NCBI GenBank assembly: GCA_035265935.1
Contig: DATFOC010000076.1
Coordinates: forward strand, 1-64,000
Direction: 5' to 3'
Length of the DNA stretch: 64,000 nt
Source: JACDAN01 sp035265935
GTDB taxonomy: Bacteria > Actinomycetota > Thermoleophilia > Gaiellales > Gaiellaceae
Shown: positions 16,435-24,002 of the stretch, one piece after another
Layout: each line of letters begins with the position of its first letter
Position numbering within the stretch: the stretch's first letter is position 1
The notes under the pieces: model-generated
What the model saw: only the letters and a program-made list of their open reading frames with translations
What the model was told of the DNA's origin: nothing
Database searches by the model: none
Made by a program: the position numbers and the translations under genes

Positions 16435-17336
16435 CCCGCAACCGCCCAGACCTCGCTGCGCAGGCGAGCGGCCTCGGCTGCGGCGGCAGACCGCCAGTCG
16501 TCCTCACCCTGGCGATAGGCGTAGATGACCGAACGCGCCGCTGCGACGAGCGCGCTGGCCGGTCCGCTCGTGAACGCTCTGGCCACGTCTCCGGGTTTCG
16601 CTCCCTGGGCGCCGAGACCTGGCAGCAACAACACGGATTGCGGCAGCAGCCTCCGCGCCTCGGCAACCGCGCGCGGGTGGGTCGCGCCGATGACGGCTCC
16701 GACGCTCGACAGGCCTCGCTCGCCGACGACGTCCGCTCCCCACTCGGCGACCTGCGAAGCCACGTGCTGCCAGAGCGACCGGCCGTCGGAGAGGACGAGG
16801 TCCTGGATCTCCCCGCCGCCTGCGTTCGAGGTCCTGACGACGCAGAAGATCCCGCAGCCGTGCCGGCGGCAGGCTGCCAGGTACGGATCGACCGAGTCCC
16901 GCCCCAGGTAGGGGTTCACCGTCAGCGCGTCCGCGACCGGCTCGGCGCCCTCACCACGGGGCTCCAGGTACGCCGCCGCGTAGGCGCGCGCGGTCGAGCC
17001 GATGTCGCCTCGCTTCCCGTCGGCGAGCACCAGGAGCCCGGCCGCCCGCGCGTAGTCGCAGACCTCCTCGAAGGCGGCAAGCCCCGGCGCGCCGAGCGCC
17101 TCGAAGAAGGCCAGTTGCGGTTTGACGCCGACCACGTAGGCCGCGACCGCATCGATGATCCCGCGGCAGAAGCGCGCCGATGCCTCGGCCGGCGGTTCGC
17201 CCCGGAGCTCCACCGGAAGGAGCTCGGGCCTCGGGTCGAGACCGACGAGCACCTGGGACTGCTTGCGGTCGACGGCGTCCGCGATGCGGTCGCCGAAGGT
17301 CGCCCCACGCACGTTCACGGCCTCCACCTCGGACAC
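16428..17336 (-). CDS. pyrF: Orotidine 5'-phosphate decarboxylase (type 2)
   Basis: PyrF makes UMP by decarboxylating OMP. The 302-residue size and the motifs QVLVGLDPRPELLP, GVKPQLAFFEALG and the catalytic ADGKRGDIGSTA place it in the long (type 2) branch known from actinobacteria. The phosphate loop is near GLGAQGAKPGD. The GTG start has no Shine-Dalgarno but has a TACGCT box 6 nt upstream, consistent with a leaderless transcript beginning just past the HU terminator. pyrE is 470 bp further upstream on the same strand. Confidence 0.95.
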   Translation of the reverse strand: MSEVEAVNVRGATFGDRIADAVDRKQSQVLVGLDPRPELLPVELRGEPPAEASARFCRGIIDAVAAYVVGVKPQLAFFEALGAPGLAAFEEVCDYARAAGLLVLADGKRGDIGSTARAYAAAYLEPRGEGAEPVADALTVNPYLGRDSVDPYLAACRRHGCGIFCVVRTSNAGGGEIQDLVLSDGRSLWQHVASQVAEWGADVVGERGLSSVGAVIGATHPRAVAEARRLLPQSVLLLPGLGAQGAKPGDVARAFTSGPASALVAAARSVIYAYRQGEDDWRSAAAAEAARLRSEVWAVAGW

Positions 17337-17342
17337 GGACTG

Positions 17343-17348
17343 AGCGTA
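17343..17348 (-). promoter_or_regulatory. Putative -10 box of a leaderless pyrF transcript
   Basis: TACGCT (minus strand) ends exactly 6 nt before the pyrF GTG. This spacing puts the transcription start at or next to the start codon. No convincing -35 is seen. Confidence 0.4.
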
Positions 17349-17366
17349 CTGGCGGCCCCAGACATG

Positions 17367-17392
17367 GAACGGGGGCCTTCCGGCCCCCGTTC
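17367..17392 (-). terminator. Terminator of the HU gene
   Basis: A perfect 11-bp GC-rich stem (17367-17377 with 17382-17392) with a 4-nt loop lies 20 bp after the HU stop codon. It has no U-tract. Its strength and position make it the clearest terminator in the window, and it separates HU from pyrF. Confidence 0.75.
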
Positions 17393-17412
17393 GAACTTCC
17401 GCCCCGGGGGTG

Positions 17413-17697
17413 CTACATCGAGCTCTTGACGGCGCTCTTCAGCTGGCTCCCCGCCGAGAACTTGGGCACCTTCGATGCGGGGATGTGCACGCGCTCGCTG
17501 GGGTTGCGGGGGTTCACGCCCTGCCGGGCCGCGCGATTCTGCACTGAGAACTTTCCGAATCCGGTGAAGGCAACTTCCTCGCCGTTTCGGAGGGCGTCGG
17601 TGATCGACTCCAGGAACGCGTCGACTGCCTCACCGGCTTCGCGCTTGCCGATGTTGGCCTTCTGCGAGACGCGATCCACGAATTCCTGCTTGGTCAC
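17413..17697 (-). CDS. hup: HU-family DNA-binding protein
   Basis: The 94-residue protein is a standard HU: dimerisation helices (KQEFVDRVSQKANIGKREAG), the GFGKFSVQNRAARQGVNPRN beta-arm region whose tip intercalates in the DNA minor groove, and a C-terminal helix. It lacks the long Lys/Ala tail seen in mycobacterial HupB. It bends and compacts the nucleoid. The GTG start has a GGAGGAGAG Shine-Dalgarno, a sigma70-like promoter upstream and a strong terminator, so it is a single-gene transcript. Confidence 0.95.
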   Translation of the reverse strand: MTKQEFVDRVSQKANIGKREAGEAVDAFLESITDALRNGEEVAFTGFGKFSVQNRAARQGVNPRNPSERVHIPASKVPKFSAGSQLKSAVKSSM

Positions 17698-17745
17698 GAA
17701 AGACTCTCCTCCCTGACGTCAATGCCAGTACCAATGCCTCTAAGG

Positions 17746-17774
17746 ACCCTAACAGCGATCCCGATTCCGCTCAA
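17746..17774 (-). promoter_or_regulatory. Putative promoter of the HU gene
   Basis: On the minus strand TTGAGC (17769-17774) and TAGGGT (17746-17751) are separated by 17 bp, about 49 bp before the HU start codon. The match to a housekeeping sigma promoter is good in the first half (TTGA) and fair in the second. Confidence 0.4.
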
Positions 17775-17802
17775 CCATGCGGTTTGCGGCGGTTTTCTCG
17801 CT

Positions 17803-18327
17803 TTAGAGCAGCTCTCCTGCCCGAAAAAGGGCCCTCAGGCGCACCCCGACACGCGCGAGCTCGTCGGTTCCCCCCTCCTCCCGGTCGACCACACAGACCG
17901 TCGTGCGGCACTCCAGGCCGGCCTCGCGAAGCGCCTCGACGGCCGCGACTGCGGCGCCTCCAGAGGTCACGACATCCTCAACGAGGCACACCCGCTCGCC
18001 AGTCTCGAAGGCGCCCTCGATGCGGTTGGAGGTGCCGTAGTCCTTCGCCTCCTTGCGCACGATCAAGAACGGCAGCCGCGAAGCGAGCGAGGAGGCGGCG
18101 GCGAGGGCAACGGCGCCGAGCTCGGGGCCTGCGAGCCTCACAGCGGCCGGTTCGTGCTCGCCGACGACCGTGGCGACTCGCGCGCCGATCGCCTCGAGGA
18201 GCTCCGGCCTCGTCTCGAAGCGGTACTTGTCGAAGTAGTGCGAGGAGCGGCGGCCGGAGCGGAGGACGAAGTCACCCTCGAGGAGGGCGTGCTCGCGGAG
18301 AGCCGACCGCAGCTCGTCATCGGTCAC
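17803..18327 (-). CDS. pyrE: Orotate phosphoribosyltransferase
   Basis: PyrE joins orotate to PRPP to give OMP, which PyrF then decarboxylates. The 174 residues carry FVLRSGRRSSHYFDKYRFE at the N-terminus, the GPELGAVALA loop, the flexible-loop lysines in RKEAKDYGTSNRIEG and the PRPP motif VCLVEDVVTSGGAA near residue 115. Length is normal for the short form. It overlaps the small gene before it by 4 bp and is the last gene of a three-gene run from the Roadblock gene. Confidence 0.95.
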   Translation of the reverse strand: MTDDELRSALREHALLEGDFVLRSGRRSSHYFDKYRFETRPELLEAIGARVATVVGEHEPAAVRLAGPELGAVALAAASSLASRLPFLIVRKEAKDYGTSNRIEGAFETGERVCLVEDVVTSGGAAVAAVEALREAGLECRTTVCVVDREEGGTDELARVGVRLRALFRAGELL

Positions 18328-18512
18328 GCCAGGAGCTCGAGCAGCTCGCGGGCGTCGTCGAGGAGGTCGTCGGCCTCGACTCCTCGCTCGAGCCGCAGCA
18401 GGGACGCATCGTCGTAGACCATGTCGACGTACTCCTTCGGGCGCATCGCTCGCCGCCAGAGCAGGATCCCGACCAGGATCGCGAGCGGGATCGTGACCCT
18501 ACGAGGGAGCAT
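18324..18512 (-). CDS. Small single-helix membrane protein between Roadblock gene and pyrE
   Basis: The 62-residue protein has one N-terminal helix (about residues 6-20, VTIPLAILVGILLWRRA) and an acidic, leucine-rich cytoplasmic tail (GVEADDLLDDARELLELLA) likely to be helical. The ATG at 18512 gives a 14-bp overlap with the Roadblock gene and the stop overlaps pyrE by 4 bp, which supports real translation in a coupled operon. No family recognised. Confidence 0.6.
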   Translation of the reverse strand: MLPRRVTIPLAILVGILLWRRAMRPKEYVDMVYDDASLLRLERGVEADDLLDDARELLELLA

Positions 18513-18861
18513 TTGCCTTTGCCTTCGTGCGGCGCCCGACCTTCCGCAGCGTCGTCCGCAGGTCGTGGAGCACGAGGCCGGCAACCGAGTCGCGGCCGGT
18601 GGCGGCGACGATCGCGGCGCTGCCCTCCCGCAGAGCGAACACGTTGCCGTCCGCGGTCACCGCCTCGAGCCTCGCGGCCGAGACGCCGGAGCGCAGCGCG
18701 TCGCCGTAGGCAAGCATTGCCGCCGCGATCTCGGCGGCCTTGGCCGCTTCCGCGTCCCCCACGGTTGCCGCCTTCGGTCGTCCTTCGGAGTCGAGGATCA
18801 CCGCCGCGACGACGTCCTCGGAGACGTCGAGCAGCTCCACCAGGGCCTGATCGCCGGTCAC
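18499..18861 (-). CDS. Roadblock/LC7 domain protein
   Basis: The 120-residue protein matches the Roadblock/LC7 fold: an N-terminal helix, the strand VAAVILDSEGRPKAATVGD, the long helix EAAKAAEIAAAMLAYGDALR, then LEAVTADGNVFALREGSAAI and a last helix. Bacterial members usually partner small MglA-like GTPases or actinobacterial conservon proteins; no such GTPase is in the window. A basic tail (LRKVGRRTKAKANA) follows the domain. A TATGTT box 6 nt before the GTG suggests a leaderless message. The next gene on the other strand starts only 20 bp away. Confidence 0.75.
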   Translation of the reverse strand: MTGDQALVELLDVSEDVVAAVILDSEGRPKAATVGDAEAAKAAEIAAAMLAYGDALRSGVSAARLEAVTADGNVFALREGSAAIVAATGRDSVAGLVLHDLRTTLRKVGRRTKAKANAPS

Positions 18862-18867
18862 GCCGGG

Positions 18868-18873
18868 AACATA
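18868..18873 (-). promoter_or_regulatory. Putative -10 box of the Roadblock operon
   Basis: TATGTT on the minus strand ends 6 nt before the GTG at 18861. On the plus strand the same bases form CATACT (18870-18875), 6 nt before the ATG of the YihY gene, so opposing -10 elements appear to overlap. Confidence 0.4.
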
Positions 18874-18881
18874 CTGCGACG

Positions 18882-19697
18882 ATGCACGAGCCGCTCCGCA
18901 AGTTCTTCGCCGACCGCGGGCCGCACCTCGCGGCGATGATCGCCTACTTCGCGCTGCTGTCGCTCGTGCCGCTGATCTTCCTGGCGCTCGCGCTGCTCGG
19001 GCTGTTCGGACGGGTGGACGAATCCACCTACCTCGTCACGGAGCTGAACAACATCTTGCCGTCGGCCTCGATCGGGCAAATCGTCCGCGTGGTCAACGAC
19101 ATCCGCGACAACGCTGCCACGCTCGGGCTGATCGGCGGCGTCTTCCTGCTCTGGACGTCGCTCTCGCTCTTCAGCGTGCTCGAGTCCGCGTTCAACATCG
19201 TCTACGGGCGGCCGAACCGCCCCTTCCTGCACGGGAAGGGAATCGCGGTCGTGGTCATGATCGGGACGCTCGTGACGCTCTTCGCCGGCCTCGTGATCGG
19301 GACGATCGGCTTCGCGCTGATCCAGGACGCCGCCCCGGGGTTCACCGGCAACCGCTGGGTCGCCTACGTGCTCTCACTCCTGCTTTCGACCGGCGCGGTG
19401 TTCGTCTTCCTCGTCTCGACCTATTACCTGCTGACGAACGAGAGCCTGACCATCCGCGACGTCCTTCCCGGAGCGATCCTGGCGAGCATCCTGCTCCAGG
19501 TCAGCTTCCAGGCGCTGCCGCTGTACGTGGGGCTCTCCCAACGGGATGAGGTGCTGACCCTGCGCGCCCTCGGCGCGCCGGTGATCCTCCTGATCTGGCT
19601 CTATGTCATGGCGAACGCGATCGTCTTCGGCGCAGAGGTCAACTGGTGGAGAAGCCGGGCCCGCGAGGAGGAGGATGCCGTCCCGGGCCTTGCCTAG
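18882..19697 (+). CDS. YihY/BrkB-family membrane protein
   Basis: The 271-residue protein has the six-helix YihY pattern: AAMIAYFALLSLVPLIFLAL near the N-terminus, the GLIGGVFLLWTSLSLFSVLE helix, INTVYGR-like FNIVYGRPNRPF, and the conserved C-terminal GAPVILLIWLYVMANAIVFGAEVNWW. The family was once called ribonuclease BN by mistake; its true role is unknown. The ATG at 18882 sits before the first helix. Its TAG overlaps the rdgB stop inside a shared CTAG. Confidence 0.92.
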   Translation: MHEPLRKFFADRGPHLAAMIAYFALLSLVPLIFLALALLGLFGRVDESTYLVTELNNILPSASIGQIVRVVNDIRDNAATLGLIGGVFLLWTSLSLFSVLESAFNIVYGRPNRPFLHGKGIAVVVMIGTLVTLFAGLVIGTIGFALIQDAAPGFTGNRWVAYVLSLLLSTGAVFVFLVSTYYLLTNESLTIRDVLPGAILASILLQVSFQALPLYVGLSQRDEVLTLRALGAPVILLIWLYVMANAIVFGAEVNWWRSRAREEEDAVPGLA

Positions 19698-20248
19698 GCC
19701 AGGGCCTCGCTCAACGCCCGCGCGGCTCGCGCGCGGTGGGAGTACTCCGCTTTCCATGCGTCGCCCAGCTCGGCGGCCGTTCGCTGCTCGCCTTCGGGGA
19801 TGAAAACCGGGTCGAAGCCGAAGCCCTCGGAGCCGGACGGCTGTTCGGCGATCCGGCCCTCCAGGATCCCCGTGCCGCGGTGCTCCACCCCGTCCGGCGA
19901 GAGCGCGACCAGCTCGCAGACGTAGCGCGCGCCCCGGGCCTCGCCGTCCACGCCCTCGAGCTCGGCCAGCAGCCGCTCCACGTGGAGGCCGCCGGCGAAC
20001 CGGGCGGACTTGATCCCCGGTGCGCCGTCGAGGCCGGCGACCTCGAGACCCGAGTCCTCGCCGAGCACCCAATGACCGGCTTCGCGCTCACGGCCGAACC
20101 GGGCCTTCGCAAGAGCGTTCTCGTAGTAACTCTCCCCGGTCTCGGGCGGATAGTCGTCCGCTCCGAGCGGCCTGATCTCCCAGTCGGGGAGGGCGCGCCG
20201 CAGCTCTCGGAGCTTGCCCGGGTTGGCCGACGCAAGGACCGCTTTCAA
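19694..20248 (-). CDS. rdgB: dITP/XTP pyrophosphatase (RdgB/HAM1)
   Basis: The enzyme hydrolyses non-canonical purine triphosphates to prevent their use in DNA. The 184 residues start KAVLASANPGKLRELRR, with the family S/T-x-N-x-x-K-x-x-E site, and contain GEDSGLEVAGLDGAPGIKSARF, GFGFDPVFIPEG and the terminal YSHRARAARAL helix. Length is slightly short of the usual 190-200. It is the last gene of murI-rph-mgtC-rdgB; rph next to rdgB is a common bacterial arrangement. Confidence 0.95.
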   Translation of the reverse strand: MKAVLASANPGKLRELRRALPDWEIRPLGADDYPPETGESYYENALAKARFGREREAGHWVLGEDSGLEVAGLDGAPGIKSARFAGGLHVERLLAELEGVDGEARGARYVCELVALSPDGVEHRGTGILEGRIAEQPSGSEGFGFDPVFIPEGEQRTAAELGDAWKAEYSHRARAARALSEALA

Positions 20249-20928
20249 GGGTTCCAGCGGGCGGCGCGGACTGCTTCGGCCTGGGTGAGGGCGTCGATCA
20301 GCTGAGCGGCGGTCTTGCCGCTTGCGAGACGCACGCGCAGGTCGACCCTGCGACTGTCGCCCTCCTCCTCGAACTCGAGCGAGCTCACGTCGGCGCCGGC
20401 GCCCTCAACGGCCTCGAGCACCGAGACGGCGCTCGTGCCCGCGGGGAGCTCGACCGCCAGGCGCCCCTCCTCCGGCCTGGTTCGCGACGAGAGCTTGAAC
20501 GCGACGATCCGCAGTGGCCAGAGGCTGACCAGCACGAGCGCGGTCGTCACGAGCGCGGCCCAGTAATAGCCCACTCCGGAAGCCATCCCGATCGCGGCGA
20601 CCACCCAGAGCGTGGCAGCCGTCGTCAGTCCCCTCACGGACAGGCCCTGGCGGATGATCGCGCCGGCGCCGAGGAAGCCGATTCCCGTCACGACCTGGGC
20701 GGCGATCCGCGTCGGGTCGAAGACGAGCCCCTCCTGGTTCGAGAAGCGCCAGTCGGTCCATGCATAGGCGGAGACCATCGTGAAGAGCGCGGCCCCGACG
20801 GAGACGAGGAGGTGCGTGCGCAGCCCGGCCTCGCGCTCACGCAGCTCGCGTTCGAGCCCGATCGCCCCGCCGAGCGCAGCCGCAAGCCCGATCCGGAGGA
20901 CGACCTCGGCCCAGGAGAGGTCAGGCAA
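20245..20928 (-). CDS. MgtC/SapB family membrane protein
   Basis: The 227-residue protein has the MgtC core: LRIGLAAALGGAIGLERELREREAGLRTHLLVSVGAALFTMVS in two helices, IAAQVVTGIGFLGAGAIIRQG and GLTTAATLWVVAAIGMASG. An ACT-like cytoplasmic domain follows from about residue 145. The fold relates to magnesium homeostasis and ATP-synthase control in pathogens; in soil actinobacteria its role is unknown. It overlaps rph by 8 bp and rdgB by 4 bp, so it is embedded in that operon. Confidence 0.93.
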   Translation of the reverse strand: MPDLSWAEVVLRIGLAAALGGAIGLERELREREAGLRTHLLVSVGAALFTMVSAYAWTDWRFSNQEGLVFDPTRIAAQVVTGIGFLGAGAIIRQGLSVRGLTTAATLWVVAAIGMASGVGYYWAALVTTALVLVSLWPLRIVAFKLSSRTRPEEGRLAVELPAGTSAVSVLEAVEGAGADVSSLEFEEEGDSRRVDLRVRLASGKTAAQLIDALTQAEAVRAARWNP

Positions 20929-21631
20929 GCACCGCCTCCACGGCCCGCTGCTGTGCCTCGCCGATCTGCTCGATGCCGGCGGCCGCCAGATCCAGCAGCT
21001 CGTCGAGCTGCTCGCGGGTGTAGCGCTCGCCCTCGGCGGTCGCCTGCACCTCGATCAGCCGTCGATCGCCGCTCATGACGACGTTGAGGTCGACCTCGGC
21101 GCGCGAGTCCTCCGAGTAGTCGAGGTCGAGGAGCGCCTCGCCGTCGACGATCCCGAGCGAGACGCCGGCGACGGAATCGGTCAGCGCCTTCCCGAGGCCG
21201 AAGCGGTCGAGCGCCCGGCGCGACGCGACGTAGGCACCGGAGATCGCTGCGCAGCGGGTGCCGCCGTCCGCCTGCAGCACGTCGCAGTCGATCCAGAGCG
21301 TGCGCTCGCCGAGCGCGTCCAGGTCGGTCACCGCGCGGAGCGACCGCCCGATCAGGCGCTGGATCTCCACCGTCCGGCCCTTCTGCCGGCCCGAGCTCGC
21401 CTCGCGCGCGGTGCGCTCCCCCGTCGACGCAGGCAGCAGCCCGTACTCCGCGGTCATCCAGCCCTTGCCCTTGCCCATCAGCCAGCGCGGAACGCCTTCG
21501 GTAATCGACGCCGTGCACAGAACGCGGGTCTTCCCCGCGGAGATCAGCGCGGAGCCGGCCGGCTGCTCGAGGTAGTCGACCTCGATCTCCAGGGGCCGGA
21601 GTTCGTCCGCCCGCCGCCCGTCCGCTCTCAC
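20921..21631 (-). CDS. rph: Ribonuclease PH
   Basis: RNase PH trims tRNA 3' ends phosphorolytically. The 236 residues begin RADGRRADELRPLEIEVDYL and contain GKTRVLCTASI, the GWMTAEYGLLPAST block, the RLIGRSLRAVTDLDALGERT phosphate site and the catalytic DCDVLQADGGTRCAAISGA with the two Asp. The GTG start has a GGAGGAGG Shine-Dalgarno. It is 19 bp after murI and overlaps the mgtC-like gene. Confidence 0.97.
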   Translation of the reverse strand: MRADGRRADELRPLEIEVDYLEQPAGSALISAGKTRVLCTASITEGVPRWLMGKGKGWMTAEYGLLPASTGERTAREASSGRQKGRTVEIQRLIGRSLRAVTDLDALGERTLWIDCDVLQADGGTRCAAISGAYVASRRALDRFGLGKALTDSVAGVSLGIVDGEALLDLDYSEDSRAEVDLNVVMSGDRRLIEVQATAEGERYTREQLDELLDLAAAGIEQIGEAQQRAVEAVLA

Positions 21632-21650
21632 GTCGCCGGCCTCCTCCGGC

Positions 21651-22472
21651 TCACGCCGCGGCCGCCTCGAGCTCGGCGATCTCGACCCGGTCGACCCCCT
21701 CCAGCGGGAGCTGGAGGAAGCGCTGGCCGAGCTCCTTGAACTGGTCTGTGTCGCCGGTGGTCAGGAACCGGTACCCACCCTCGCGCCGTGGGTCGTTCTC
21801 GATCCCCTTCCGGGTCAGCGTCTCGGCCACCTCTCGCGCCGTCTCCTCCGCCGAGAAGACGAGGGTGACGTCGCGCCCGAAGACGCGCTGGAAGATCGGC
21901 CGGATCAGCGGGTAGTGCGTGCAGCCGAGGATCACGGTGTCCACCTCGGCATCCTTCAACGGCTGCGCGTAGCGCCGGACCGCCGCGGTGGTCTCGGCCC
22001 CGAACGGCTCGGGACCTTCGATCAGCGGCACGAGCTCCGGGCAGGCGAGCGGGAAGAACCGCGTACCGGCGTCCAGCGTGTGGACGAGCTCCGCGTACCG
22101 CCCAGCCGCCACCGTCGCCTCGGTCGCCATCAGACCGATGTGCCGGTTTCGCGTCACCTGGACGGCGGCATGGGCCTCGGGCGTGATCACGCCGACGACG
22201 GGGACGGAGATTCGCTCCTGGAGATCCGGCAGCGCCGCCGAGGTCGCCGTGTTGCAGGCGACGAGGATCAGCTTGACGCCCTGTGCGGCGAGGTAGCCGG
22301 CGATCTCGAGCGAGAAGCGGCGCACCTCGTCGAGCGGCCGCGGGCCGTACGGCAGTCGCGCGCCGTCGCCCAGGTAGACGAAGTCCTCGTGCGGCATCGT
22401 CACCAGGCACTCGTGGAGGACGGTTAGCCCGCCCATGCCGGAGTCGAAGACGCCGATCGGCCGCGAATTCAT
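21651..22472 (-). CDS. murI: Glutamate racemase
   Basis: MurI supplies D-glutamate for peptidoglycan. The 273-residue sequence shows PIGVFDSGMGGLTVL (N-terminal Asp-Ser), VYLGDGARLPYGPR, the first catalytic Cys in VACNTATSAAL and the second in LGCTHYPLI. ATG 22472 was chosen over the preceding TTG. The C-terminus is unremarkable apart from an Ala-rich end. It is the first gene of a four-gene minus-strand operon and is divergent from a secreted hydrolase. Confidence 0.97.
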   Translation of the reverse strand: MNSRPIGVFDSGMGGLTVLHECLVTMPHEDFVYLGDGARLPYGPRPLDEVRRFSLEIAGYLAAQGVKLILVACNTATSAALPDLQERISVPVVGVITPEAHAAVQVTRNRHIGLMATEATVAAGRYAELVHTLDAGTRFFPLACPELVPLIEGPEPFGAETTAAVRRYAQPLKDAEVDTVILGCTHYPLIRPIFQRVFGRDVTLVFSAEETAREVAETLTRKGIENDPRREGGYRFLTTGDTDQFKELGQRFLQLPLEGVDRVEIAELEAAAA

Positions 22473-22479
22473 CAATCGA

Positions 22480-22509
22480 TTGTAAGAAGCCTGAACGTTG
22501 ATCTACCCT
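22480..22509 (+). promoter_or_regulatory. Putative promoter of the secreted hydrolase operon
   Basis: TTGTAA (22480-22485) and TACCCT (22504-22509) are 18 bp apart, and the -10 ends 8 nt before the GTG at 22518. The transcript would be leaderless or nearly so. Confidence 0.45.
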
Positions 22510-22517
22510 CTTTCGCC

Positions 22518-24002
22518 GTGGGTCGCCGATTTCTCCTGCTCGTCGCAGTCTTCTTCGCCTTCCAGGCGAGCGCAGCACACGCGCTGCACCCGGGCCACAC
22601 CGGCGAAGCCGGCATGGCCCGGAATGTAGGCAGCGCAAGCGCCGCCTACGCCAAGACCGATCATTGGCTGCCCATGGGCGACGGGGTCTCGCTCGCAGCG
22701 ACGCTCTACAGACCCGACGGCGCGCCGCCCCAGGGCGGTTGGCCGGCCGTACTCGTGCTCCACGGCCTCGGACAGGACCGCAGCGTGACGAACGCTGTCG
22801 CCGAGGCGCACCTCGCGCCGAACGGCTACGTGGTCCTCACGGTGGACGCGCGCGGGCACGGCGCGTCGGGAGGACAGTCGTCGCTCGTCGGGCCGCGAGA
22901 AGTGGCCGACTACGCCGCAGCGCTCCAATGGCTGCGCCTGCAGCCCAGCGTCAGCGACACGAGGGTCGGCGCGCTCGGCTTCTCGCTGGGCGGCGGGTCC
23001 GTCTGGAAGCTCTTGACCGCTCCGGGAACACGCCTCGCAGCCGCAGTCCCGGTCACGACCTGGACGAGCCTCTACGACGCGCTGCTTCCGCAGGGCCTCG
23101 CCAAGTCCGGGCTCATCGCCTACTTCTACAACCTGCTGCCGCCCGAGCGGTGGGATCCCGCGGTCACGACACTCAGGGACGACGCGCTGCAGGGCCGCAA
23201 CGACGCCGCGATCCGAGCATTCGCCGCCCAGCGCTCCGTCCGTGCCGACCTCGGCAGGATCCGGACGCCCGTCTTCATGCTTCAGGGCCGCCGCGACTAC
23301 GCGTTCGACATGCAGGAGGCGCTTGCGGCGTTCGGTCGCTTGCGCGGCCCTAAGCGGATGTACCTGGGTGATCTCGGCCACGCACCGTCGGCGAACCCAC
23401 CGGCGGAGCAGGCGTACTACTTCGGCCAGATTCGGATGTGGTTCGACCGGTTCCTGAAGGGCCAGCTGAACGGGATCGACAGGCGCCCGCGGATCGAGCT
23501 CGCGCCGGATCCCTGGCGTTCGCGCACCTACCAGGCATCGCAGGTTCCGGCGCGGAGGGTTCTCCGGCTGACCTTCCGCGGTCGCCGGACAATCGACGGG
23601 CTCGGCGGCAAAGTCGTCCGCACCGTCGCTCCGACACGGCGCCTCAACGAGACCTTCGGCCACGCGCTCGTCTCGGTGAAGGCGTCAACGCCGACGGGCT
23701 GGTCGCACGTCGTCGCCGTCCTGTCGGCGATCACGCCGCGCGGCGGCGAGATCGTGGTCAGCCAGGGCGGCGTCCCGACGACGACGTTGCGCTCGACGAC
23801 GCGAAACCTCACCATCCGCCTGCTGAGTCAGGCGACGACGATTCCGCGCGGCTCGCGGTTCCGATTGACCCTGGCGGGTGTCTCGACCGCCCAGAATCCG
23901 AGCAACCTCCTGTACCTCACCGGCCCGGAGGCCACATCCCGAGTCTCCCTCGGCGAGGCCAAGGTCGTCGTGCCCGTCCTTCGCCGGCCGGTCTCGCGTT
24001 GA
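22518..24002 (+). CDS. Secreted alpha/beta hydrolase, X-Pro dipeptidyl-peptidase/CocE-like
   Basis: A signal peptide (RRFLLLVAVFFAFQASAAHA) is followed by an alpha/beta-hydrolase core: VLVLHGLGQD, VLTVDARGHGASGG, nucleophile Ser in GALGFSLGGGSV, a likely acid Asp in QGRRDYAFD and His in LGHAPSANP. From about residue 340 a beta-rich C-terminal domain follows, as in the X-Pro dipeptidyl-peptidase/CocE (S15) family with its jelly-roll. It would cleave an ester or peptide outside the cell. Its TGA overlaps the TTG start of the solute-binding protein. Confidence 0.83.
   Translation: MGRRFLLLVAVFFAFQASAAHALHPGHTGEAGMARNVGSASAAYAKTDHWLPMGDGVSLAATLYRPDGAPPQGGWPAVLVLHGLGQDRSVTNAVAEAHLAPNGYVVLTVDARGHGASGGQSSLVGPREVADYAAALQWLRLQPSVSDTRVGALGFSLGGGSVWKLLTAPGTRLAAAVPVTTWTSLYDALLPQGLAKSGLIAYFYNLLPPERWDPAVTTLRDDALQGRNDAAIRAFAAQRSVRADLGRIRTPVFMLQGRRDYAFDMQEALAAFGRLRGPKRMYLGDLGHAPSANPPAEQAYYFGQIRMWFDRFLKGQLNGIDRRPRIELAPDPWRSRTYQASQVPARRVLRLTFRGRRTIDGLGGKVVRTVAPTRRLNETFGHALVSVKASTPTGWSHVVAVLSAITPRGGEIVVSQGGVPTTTLRSTTRNLTIRLLSQATTIPRGSRFRLTLAGVSTAQNPSNLLYLTGPEATSRVSLGEAKVVVPVLRRPVSR

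Noticed and set aside
17784..18881. Long in-frame extension upstream of the YihY gene
   Set aside because: It is arginine-rich antisense of pyrE and the Roadblock gene; the first YihY helix begins just after ATG 18882.
23438..23998. Upstream extension of the solute-binding protein gene
   Set aside because: It overlaps the hydrolase gene in another frame; a signal peptide begins exactly at TTG 23999.
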